Source: an uncultured Eubacteriales bacterium
GTDB lineage: Bacteria > Bacillota > Clostridia > Oscillospirales > Oscillospiraceae
Length of the DNA stretch: 10,749 bases
Reading direction: 5' to 3'
Assembly: GCA_902461475.1 (NCBI GenBank)
Contig: CABPXX010000019.1
Location: forward strand, 1-10,749
Part shown: piece by piece, positions 1-5,300 of the stretch
Position numbering within the stretch: the first letter of the stretch is position 1
Layout: each line of letters begins with the position of its first letter
Made by a program: the position numbers and the translations under genes
The notes under the pieces: model-generated
The model's database searches: none
What the model was told of the DNA's origin: nothing
The model's input: the letters and a program-made list of their open reading frames with translations, nothing else

Positions 1-314
1 GCGGTTGATTGGGCGCCGTGGGCGTCCACCCCCCCCCCGCCGCTGCCAAGGAGCTGGCCCGTCTGGAGGCCATGGGCTTTGACAAGCTGCCTGTGTGCAT
101 GGCCAAGACCCAGTACTCCCTGTCCGACGACGCCACCCAGCTGGGACGGCCCGAGGGCTTCACCATCACCGTGTCCAAGGTGAAGGTGTCCGCCGGCGCT
201 GGCTTCGTGGTGGTGCAGACCGGCGACATCATGACTATGCCTGGCCTGCCCAAGGTGCCCGCCGCCGAGAAGATCGACGTGGACGAAAACGGCGTCATCT
301 CCGGCCTGTTCTAA
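1..314 (+). CDS. fhs: Formate--tetrahydrofolate ligase, C-terminal fragment (partial, 5' end outside window)
   Basis: This is the last ~95 residues of formyltetrahydrofolate synthetase, which uses ATP to join formate to tetrahydrofolate in cytoplasmic one-carbon metabolism and in the methyl branch of the Wood-Ljungdahl pathway. It is recognised from the conserved family C-terminus, seen here as [44 protein letters not shown] and a final [10 protein letters not shown] before TAA at 312-314. The gene body lies upstream of the window. The first ~45 bases do not fit the family: an in-frame TGA lies at 6-8, and a C-rich run at about 28-38 replaces the usual residues just before the PAAAKEL segment. 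I read this as poor sequence at a contig edge rather than a real gene start; the TTG at 9 is not a credible start. A strong terminator follows, so fhs is not co-transcribed with the downstream regulator. The identity is firm; the 5' boundary is not. Confidence 0.9.
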
Positions 315-325
315 TCATCAAACCC

Positions 326-368
326 AAAAGCTGTCGGCCATGCCATGGCAATGGCCGACAGCTTTTTT
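326..368 (+). terminator. Rho-independent terminator after fhs
   Basis: The sequence shows a near-perfect inverted repeat: left arm 326-341 (AAAAGCTGTCGGCCAT), a 9-nt loop 342-350, and right arm 351-366, ending in a run of six T (363-368). It begins 12 nt after the fhs stop codon. The stem is long and GC-rich with a U-tract, which is the classic intrinsic terminator shape. Because the arms carry A and T runs at both ends, it could act weakly in the other direction too, but no minus-strand gene ends here. Confidence 0.93.
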
Positions 369-409
369 CTGTCTATACAGAGAAGTCCGGTGGAACTCCA
401 GGGCTCGGC

Positions 410-442
410 TTAACACAAACTGAACACCCCATATGGTATAAC
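410..442 (+). promoter_or_regulatory. Response regulator promoter with tandem TTAACA-type operator
   Basis: TTAACA at 410-415 is followed 11 bp later by TGAACA at 421-426, a direct repeat on one face of the helix. The second hexamer ends 10 bp before TATAAC (437-442), which has an extended TGG just upstream and serves as the -10. No good -35 lies at 16-18 bp. Direct hexamers with 5-bp spacers overlapping the -35 region are the known binding pattern of OmpR/PhoB-family activators (for example PhoB and Bacillus PhoP boxes). The same layout occurs at 2323-2355. Autoregulation by the downstream regulator is inferred. Confidence 0.7.
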
Positions 443-469
443 GAGGGGAGACACAAAGGAGGGAGAAGC

Positions 470-1159
470 ATGCGCATCCTGGTGGTAGAAGATGAGGTGG
501 ACTTGCAAGAGGCCATCGCAGAGGGTCTGCGGCTGGACGGGTATGCCGTGGACACCTGCGGCGACGGTGCAACGGCCTATGAGCTCTTATATGTGGAGGA
601 GTATGACCTGGTGATTTTGGACCTGAACCTGCCCGAACTGGACGGCTTGACCGTACTGGAGAACATCCGGGAGGAGAAACCGGAACTCAAGGTGCTGATT
701 CTCAGCGCCAGAAGTACCGTTTCCGACAAGGTCCGGGGGCTGGACCTGTGGGCCAACGACTACCTGTCTAGGCCCTTTGACTTTGAAGAGCTGGAGGCCC
801 GCATCCGCAGCTTGCTGCGGCGCAGATTCATCCAGGAAGATCCCTGCCCCCAGTGCGGGGAACTTGAGCTGAACCTCTCCACCCGCACCGCCCAGGTGGG
901 GGGCGAGGCGCTGCCTTTGACCAAGAAGGAATTTGCTCTGCTGGAGTACCTCATGCTGCACCAGGATCGGGTGGTCAGCCAGGAGGAGCTGATGGAACAC
1001 GTGTGGGACGCCCAGGTGGACAGCTTCAGCGGGGTCATCCGGGTGCATATGGCCAGCCTTCGGAAAAAGCTCAAGCAGGGGCTGGGCTACGACCCCATTA
1101 TCACCCGCATTGGCCAGGGGGACTTGCTGCCCAAGGGGGGAGGAAAACCGGATGCTTAA
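470..1159 (+). CDS. OmpR/PhoB-family two-component response regulator
   Basis: This 229-residue protein is the DNA-binding output of a two-component system. The receiver domain (about 1-117) has the acidic pair E7/D8, phosphoacceptor D51 in VILDLNLPELDG, and S79. The C-terminal winged helix (about 130-222) has LTKKEFALLEYLM, VVSQEELMEHVWD and a recognition-helix region RVHMASLRKKL. The start at ATG 470 is set by AAAGGAGGG at 455-463, 6 nt upstream, and by receiver homology beginning there; the open frame further upstream is not coding. Odd points: the normally invariant receiver lysine before PF is R101, the usual glycine before AxDYL is W94, and the conserved tyrosine near the C-terminal hairpin is D218. 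A CPQC motif (126-129) sits in the linker. The kinase gene overlaps its end by 8 nt. Family is certain; whether phosphorylation signalling still works is doubtful given R101. Its likely targets are its own promoter and that of the ABC operon. Confidence 0.92.
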   Translation: MRILVVEDEVDLQEAIAEGLRLDGYAVDTCGDGATAYELLYVEEYDLVILDLNLPELDGLTVLENIREEKPELKVLILSARSTVSDKVRGLDLWANDYLSRPFDFEELEARIRSLLRRRFIQEDPCPQCGELELNLSTRTAQVGGEALPLTKKEFALLEYLMLHQDRVVSQEELMEHVWDAQVDSFSGVIRVHMASLRKKLKQGLGYDPIITRIGQGDLLPKGGGKPDA

Positions 1160-2289
1160 GAGAATCTCGCTGCGCTGGCGTCTGACCATCCTGACGACCT
1201 TGCTCATGGCGCTGTGCTGCATCTGCCTGAGCCTGGTGCTGAGTGCCTCCGCCTATCGGATGGCAAACACCATTGAAGCCATCCCGGTGCAGCCCGCCTA
1301 TAGCATTGGCGACCTGCCACTGGAGGAGACCATGCCCCCCATCCTTCCCGCCACCTCTTCGGATGTGGCCCAGCAGGCCAGGGGAGACTATAGGTATGAG
1401 AGCTTGTTTTTCACCCTGGTCGCCATGGTGATCGGGGGATGCCTGACCTACTATGTGGCGGGGAAGGCGTTGGAGCCGGTGAAGGCCTTCAACAAACAGG
1501 TGAAGAACATTCATGTACACAACCTAAAGGAGACTATAGAGGTGCCCCCCACAGGGGACGAGATTGCAGAACTAGCCGCCTCCTTCAATAACATGACCGA
1601 GAAGCTGGACCGGGCCTTTTCCATTCAGAAGCGCTTTTCGGCGGATGCCGCCCATGAATTGCGCACTCCCTTGGCGGTGATGCAGACCAAACTGGATGTC
1701 TTTCGCAAGAAGGGCCAGCACACCCCGGAGGAGTATGAGGCCCTGACGGCGGCCTTTCAAAAGCAGCTGGGGCGGCTGCGCAGTCTGGTGACCGAGCTGT
1801 TGGATATGGCCAACATGGAGGGAGAGTGGACCGCTGCACAAGTGCCGCTACTGGAGCTGCTGGAGGAGGTGCAGACGGATTTGTCCAGTGTGGCAGAGGG
1901 GAAGACTGTCACCATTTCCCTGTCTGGCGGGGAAGCCTATGCATGGGGAAACCCGGAGCTGTTGTACCGAGCCTTTTACAACCTGGTGGAAAACGGCATC
2001 AAATACAATGTGCCCGGGGGCCGTGTGGCCATAGAGATACAACGGGGGAAGGACCAGGTGACAGTTTCCGTCAGCGACACCGGCCCCGGCATTCCCCAGG
2101 CCATGCAGGAACAGGTCTTTGAGCCCTTTTTCCGCGTGGACAAATCCCGCAGCCGGGAGATGGGGGGGCGCAGGGCTGGGCCTGTCCATGGTGGACGCCA
2201 TTGTGAGGCAACACGGCGGCACGGTCTCTTTGACCGACCGGGAGGGCGGCGGCAGCTGCTTTACCGTGACGCTGCCCATACATCCATGA
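1152..2289 (+). CDS. Sensor histidine kinase, frameshifted near its C-terminus
   Basis: A membrane-bound HisKA/HATPase_c kinase, the partner of the overlapping response regulator. ATG 1152 is preceded by GGGGAGGAA at 1136-1144. In order: TM1 (about 8-32), a short extracytoplasmic loop of ~50 residues, TM2 (about 84-103), HAMP (104-157), DHp with phosphoacceptor H168 in SADAAHELRTP, then the ATPase domain with N box NLVENGIKYN (N277, N281), G1 box DTGPGIP (309-315) and F box VFEPFF (322-327). At 2162-2168 a run of seven G breaks the frame. With six G the protein continues into a normal G2 box (GGAGLGLSMV) and ends at TGA 2287-2289, giving 378 residues. As read, the frame drifts through a foreign tail and through the terminator to a stop at 2340-2342, losing the G2 box. 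This is a sequencing error, a real inactivating mutation, or a slippage-prone switch; the sequence alone cannot tell. The tiny outer loop resembles kinases that sense through a partner transporter or the membrane (inference). Confidence 0.85.
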
Positions 2290-2290
2290 C

Positions 2291-2319
2291 AAAAGGACTG
2301 GGAATTTCCCAGTCCTTTT
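2291..2319 (+). terminator. Terminator after the histidine kinase
   Basis: A perfect 13-bp inverted repeat: left arm 2291-2303 (AAAAGGACTGGGA), loop ATT, right arm 2307-2319 ending in TTTT. It starts 2 nt after the frame-corrected kinase stop (2287-2289), which independently supports that stop as the true gene end. The free U-tract is short because the T run is paired, so efficiency is uncertain. The symmetric A/T ends mean it may work in both directions. It separates the two-component operon from the ABC operon, whose promoter begins 4 nt later. Confidence 0.8.
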
Positions 2320-2322
2320 GCC

Positions 2323-2355
2323 TTAACAGGGATTTAACATAGTTTGCTTTATGAT
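2323..2355 (+). promoter_or_regulatory. ABC operon promoter with tandem TTAACA operator
   Basis: TTAACA at 2323-2328 is repeated exactly at 2334-2339, 11 bp later, and TATGAT (2350-2355) follows 10 bp after the second copy as the -10. No -35 lies at 16-18 bp. Hexamer identity, 11-bp period and distance to the -10 all equal those of the response regulator promoter (410-442). Direct activation by the upstream OmpR-type regulator is inferred from the match. The -10 covers the first in-frame ATG (2351), so translation must begin later, at 2387. Confidence 0.72.
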
Positions 2356-2386
2356 GGTGTCAACTCCAGTAGAAAGGATCAGAACC

Positions 2387-3055
2387 ATGTCTGTCATTGA
2401 AAATGTATCCAAACAATACGGCCCGGAATACGCCCTGCACCATGTGACTATGACCATCGGCAAGGGGATGAACTTCCTGGTGGGAGCCTCCGGCAGCGGA
2501 AAAACCACCCTGTTAAAGCTCTTGAGCGGAATGGAGGGGGACTTTGAGGGGGAGATCTCCTATCGAGGCAAGTCCATTCGGGATTTCTCGCCCCAGGAGA
2601 AGAGCGGGCTATACCACTCGGTGTTCGGCTTTGTGTGGCAGGACTTCCACCTGCTGGAGGAGGCCACCGTGCTGGAAAACGTGCTCTTGCCCGGCCACTT
2701 ACAGGAGGGGACGGACAAAGCCCAGGGAGAACGGCTGCTGCGCCAGCTGAACATCGAGGACCTGGCCGGGCAGAAAGTCAAATACCTGTCCGGGGGACAG
2801 AAGCAGCGGGTAGCCATTGCCCGAGAGCTGATGAAACAGCCACAGGTCCTCTTCTGCGATGAGCCCACCAGCGCCCTGGACGCCAAAGCCGCCAAGGCCA
2901 CCATGGACATTTTGCGCACCCTGTCCAAGCAGCGGACGGTCATCGTGGTCACCCATGATACCTCCCTCATCACCAGCAAGGATACCGTGTTTGAGCTGGA
3001 CAAGGGGGAGCTCATTTCCGCCCCGCCCCAGGAGAAGGAGCGTAAGGCAAACTGA
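2387..3055 (+). CDS. ABC transporter ATP-binding protein (LolD/MacB-type)
   Basis: A 222-residue cytoplasmic ATPase that would power the adjacent permease. All motifs are intact: Walker A GASGSGKT (33-40), Q-loop Q85, signature LSGGQ (134-138), Walker B VLFCDEP (154-160, catalytic E159), D-loop SALD (162-165) and H-loop H190. The length is normal for single-domain ATPases of the lipoprotein-export/antimicrobial-peptide-resistance group. ATG 2387 is chosen because AAAGGA (2373-2378) lies 8 nt upstream and because the ATG at 2351 overlaps the promoter -10 box. The permease begins 6 nt after its stop, so the two form an operon. Placement next to a two-component system that shares the same operator resembles the Bce/Vex-type sensing-and-export modules of Firmicutes, with antimicrobial peptides or envelope lipids as possible substrates; the substrate itself is not visible. 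No lesion is seen. Confidence 0.92.
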   Translation: MSVIENVSKQYGPEYALHHVTMTIGKGMNFLVGASGSGKTTLLKLLSGMEGDFEGEISYRGKSIRDFSPQEKSGLYHSVFGFVWQDFHLLEEATVLENVLLPGHLQEGTDKAQGERLLRQLNIEDLAGQKVKYLSGGQKQRVAIARELMKQPQVLFCDEPTSALDAKAAKATMDILRTLSKQRTVIVVTHDTSLITSKDTVFELDKGELISAPPQEKERKAN

Positions 3056-3061
3056 AAGTCG

Positions 3062-3950
3062 GTGGCCCGCCCCAAGCTATATCTGCCCGGCGCGTTGCGC
3101 ATCGCAGGGATGAATCTCAAGAACCGGGCGGGGCGGTTTGCCGTGTCGGTGCTCACCCTGCTGGTGGCATCCACCCTACTGCTGGCCACCGTCAGCGGGG
3201 CCATCGGAAGCAGCGGGGGCCGGGAGTTTGACAAACTGCTCCAGACCTATGGGGAGGGCATTTTGGATATCAGCCTGGTGGGCAGCTTCACCGGAGCCGC
3301 CGGGACATCGGGGGAGGACGAGGACAATACCAATCAGGATGTGGAGCAGGACCTCGGCGGCCTCTATGAGACCTATGCCCAGGACCCCCGGGTGGAGTTC
3401 ATTGTTCCCTCCCAGGCCTTTGACAACATTCAGGTCACCGTGGATGGACAGACCCACACCGTGGAGCAGAGCGGTAATACCCCGGTACTCACCAAGCTGC
3501 TGTCTGGGTCCATCCCCGCAGGGGATGACTTTCAGGTGGTGATTCCGGAGAAGTTTGCCCAGAGTCTGGGCTGGACGGCAGAATCTGCCCTGGGGAAGAC
3601 GGTGGAGTTCTCCGCCACCATCAACAAGTGGGTGAACAATCAGCCCATCGCAAAGCCGGTGAACTTGAAAGCTACGGTGTGCGGTGTGGCAGATAACACC
3701 GTGGTCTATGAGTACGAGGGACAGACCATGAGCTTCACGGTGGACGACAGCTTCTTCTTCAACCGGGCTGCCATTGAAGAGGTGCGCCGACAGGCGGGCA
3801 TCCAGGGGGACAGCGCCAACATGATTCTCAGGGCCAAGACCCCGGAGGACATGATCTCCCTGAAGGACGAGCTGAATCAGAAGGGAATTGTCCCCCTGGG
3901 CCAGTTTCCGCCTGGTATACACCGAGCCAGCCATAGCGCTGCGCACATAA
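3062..3950 (+). pseudogene. FtsX/MacB-type ABC permease, truncated after the extracellular domain
   Basis: The N-terminal ~281 residues of the permease partner of the upstream ATPase. A GTG start at 3062 lies 6 nt after the ATPase stop, with a weak ribosome binding site, so translational coupling is likely. Visible: a basic N-terminus, TM1 (about 26-49, VSVLTLLVASTLLLATVSGA), then a large hydrophilic outer domain (about 50-281) typical of FtsX-like permeases. Family members then carry three more membrane segments and a cytoplasmic FtsX domain; these are missing. Recognisable permease sequence ends about 3904. Deleting one T in 3905-3907 would give a short tail and a TAA at 3948-3950, immediately before the terminator. 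Without that, the frame runs to 4921 antisense to the next gene, a tail with no permease features. A deletion, rearrangement or misassembly near 3905 is likely. As it stands the transporter cannot form a normal membrane channel. Confidence 0.78.
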
Positions 3951-3992
3951 GAGCAAAAAAAGACCATCGGGATACCGATGGCCTTTTTTGCT
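3951..3992. terminator. Bidirectional terminator between the permease remnant and the ArsR-like gene
   Basis: A long inverted repeat: left arm 3951-3969 (GAGC, seven A, then GACCATCGG), a 4-6 nt loop, and right arm ending CCATTTTTTGCTC-like at 3976-3992 (CGATGGCCTTTTTTGCTC). Read on the plus strand it ends in six T (3984-3989); read on the minus strand it ends in seven T. It overlaps the last base of the ArsR-like stop codon (3992-3994). The shape suits convergent genes sharing one terminator. Confidence 0.9.
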
Positions 3993-5068
3993 CAGTTCTT
4001 GCCGAACAGCGCTGCCTGCCGCTCCAAAAACAGCTGGATCTGTTCTTCGTCCAGGGTGTAAAAGGTACGGTTTCCGTGGATGGTGCACTGCACCAGGCCG
4101 CAGTCGGAGAGCTTATTCATATGGTGGTGGATGGTGTTGCGGCTCAGGGAGAAGCGGGTGGACAGCTCCTGCACGTAGGCGGTGCGCCCCCGCAGATAGC
4201 ACAGAATGTCAAATCGGGTGGGGTCCCCCAACAGGCGGTAGGTCTCGCACACCTGATCCTGGGCGGAGGTGCGGCCGCTGACCAGCTCCATGAGCTCCCG
4301 CCGCAGCACGCCGCCGTAGATGCGCACTCGGCCGGGGGACTCGTCAAAGGTCAGGTTGGTGTCCGCCCCAAAGAGGAAGGGGTGAAGGGTGTAGGTGGTC
4401 TCCGGGGCGGGGCGCAGGTGGGACAGCTGGGTGAAAAACTCCAGCTGGGACAGGGGGGCGCACTGTTGGAGGTAGGAGGCGGCCAGCTCTTCCAGCTGCG
4501 CCTGGTGTTCCTCCAGGTGAGCCACAATGGGGCGCAGACACGCCAGAGCCCGCGCTCCCACCGCCTGATGGTTTCGGGAGAGCTCCAGCAGGGCCACCTT
4601 AGTGGAGTCCGGAGCGTTGAGCCCCAGTACCAGGTCGGTGAAGATCTGGGGGTCCATCCGGTGCTGGTTGGACAGGTCGTCCTCGAAGATGCTGGCGATG
4701 CCCCAGACCACCTCCTCCCGGTCCAGCCCGTCCACCAGCTGGGAGAAGGCCTCCCAATCCCCCTGGAATCGGTCCAGCAGGGGATAGAGGAGGAAGAAGG
4801 CGGGAGAGCTGGAGCCGATGGTGTTGTAGGGGAAGCCCTCCAGGTCGCCAAACAGCGCCTGAATTTCCTTTTCCTCGGCAGTGGCCACCCGGTCCAGCTG
4901 GTGGGTGAGGGCCTTGAGTAGCTCCAGAGCCTGGCACAGAGCGGGGCTGGGCAGCACCTTGCGCTGCTGAATGCGCTGCTCCATCTGGTCCCAGGTTTTG
5001 TTGCTGGCACGCCGCCCCAGATAGGCCAGTGCTTCCAGAATGAGGTTTGGTTTGTGTTGAATTATCAT
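3992..5068 (-). CDS. ArsR-type winged-helix transcriptional regulator with a large N-terminal domain
   Basis: A 358-residue protein with an ArsR-like DNA-binding domain at its C-terminus (about 273-348): LLGDPTRFDILCYL, a helix-turn-helix in VQELSTRFSLSRNTIHHHMNKL, and a wing around GLVQCTIHGNRTFYTLDEEQI. Canonical ArsR/SmtB proteins are ~100 residues; the ~270-residue alpha-helical N-terminal half here is a separate, probably ligand-sensing or dimerising domain of unknown function. The metal-binding CVC motif of the alpha-3 helix is absent, so metal sensing is unlikely. ATG at 5068-5066 is favoured by AAAGGAA (5080-5074) 5-6 nt upstream; the open frame continues upstream without a ribosome binding site. 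It is divergent from the secreted protease and ends in a bidirectional terminator. It may repress or activate the protease or itself (inference). The frame is intact, unlike most neighbours. Confidence 0.85.
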   Translation of the reverse strand: MIIQHKPNLILEALAYLGRRASNKTWDQMEQRIQQRKVLPSPALCQALELLKALTHQLDRVATAEEKEIQALFGDLEGFPYNTIGSSSPAFFLLYPLLDRFQGDWEAFSQLVDGLDREEVVWGIASIFEDDLSNQHRMDPQIFTDLVLGLNAPDSTKVALLELSRNHQAVGARALACLRPIVAHLEEHQAQLEELAASYLQQCAPLSQLEFFTQLSHLRPAPETTYTLHPFLFGADTNLTFDESPGRVRIYGGVLRRELMELVSGRTSAQDQVCETYRLLGDPTRFDILCYLRGRTAYVQELSTRFSLSRNTIHHHMNKLSDCGLVQCTIHGNRTFYTLDEEQIQLFLERQAALFGKN

Positions 5069-5160
5069 AGAAATTCCTTTCTGCCCCGGAGTTTCAATTG
5101 ATATGGTAAGAATTGCTGGGGCTTGCAGTTGACAATTTTTTGGAGAGTTGACAATTTCTC

Positions 5161-5189
5161 TTGACAAAGGGAATGGGTGGAGGTATCGT
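5161..5189 (+). promoter_or_regulatory. Probable sigma-A promoter of the S8 protease
   Basis: TTGACA (5161-5166) matches the -35 consensus exactly and TATCGT (5184-5189) follows after 17 bp, matching the -10 at four of six positions. It would start transcription near 5196 and leave a 5' leader of ~105 nt. Two further TTGACA copies upstream (5129, 5148) lack a -10 at the right distance and may be operator half-sites. A second -10-like TATGAT at 5233-5238 has no matching -35. Confidence 0.6.
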
Positions 5190-5208
5190 TTGAGCATGAC
5201 ATACACCT

Positions 5209-5227
5209 ATCGTGCAAAACGAACGAT
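5209..5227. promoter_or_regulatory. Small inverted repeat, possible operator
   Basis: ATCGT (5209-5213) and ACGAT (5223-5227) form an inverted repeat with a 9-bp centre, lying just downstream of the predicted protease transcription start. The TATCGT at 5208 also repeats the -10 sequence at 5184. A site here could let a dimeric regulator such as the divergent ArsR-like protein block transcription. The arms are short, so chance is a real alternative. Confidence 0.35.
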
Positions 5228-5300
5228 GTCCATATGATAACATGGCAGAGCCCTTTGGGCAATGGGGGCATGTGAGATTCAGATAGAAGGGAGAAGAACA

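Larger units (their letters stand above)
5069..5300. other. Divergent intergenic control region
   Basis: This 232-bp gap separates two divergent genes. It holds the ArsR-like gene's ribosome binding site (5074-5080, minus strand), three TTGACA hexamers on the plus strand (5129-5134, 5148-5153, 5161-5166), a promoter for the protease, a small inverted repeat at 5209-5227, a short GCCC-TTT-GGGC hairpin at 5250-5260, and the protease ribosome binding site AAGGGAG at 5287-5293. I could not identify a convincing minus-strand promoter. It is markedly more AT-rich than the flanking genes, as expected for a regulatory region. No gene is seen. Confidence 0.7.

Noticed and set aside
410..442. Calling the TTAACA pairs true Pho boxes of the phosphate regulon
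   Set aside because: The hexamer resembles Bacillus PhoP sites, but many OmpR-family regulators use similar direct repeats and nothing else here relates to phosphate.
95..469. Upstream extension of the response regulator by 125 codons
   Set aside because: It overlaps fhs out of frame, the terminator and the promoter; the receiver domain and a strong ribosome binding site place the start at 470.
587..1222. Minus-strand open frames across the two-component genes
   Set aside because: They mirror the plus-strand codon pattern, lack ribosome binding sites and show no recognisable domains.
2351..2386. Earlier ATG for the ABC ATPase
   Set aside because: It overlaps the predicted -10 box and has no ribosome binding site; ATG 2387 has AAAGGA at proper spacing and begins the conserved domain.
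3951..4921. Continuation of the permease frame to a 619-residue product
   Set aside because: The extra part crosses a terminator and lies antisense to the intact ArsR-like gene; its composition is that of an antisense shadow and it has no membrane segments.
5129..5166. CRISPR-like or satellite repeat from the three TTGACA copies
   Set aside because: The units are only 6-11 nt with unequal spacing (19 and 13 bp); this fits promoter or operator elements, not an array.
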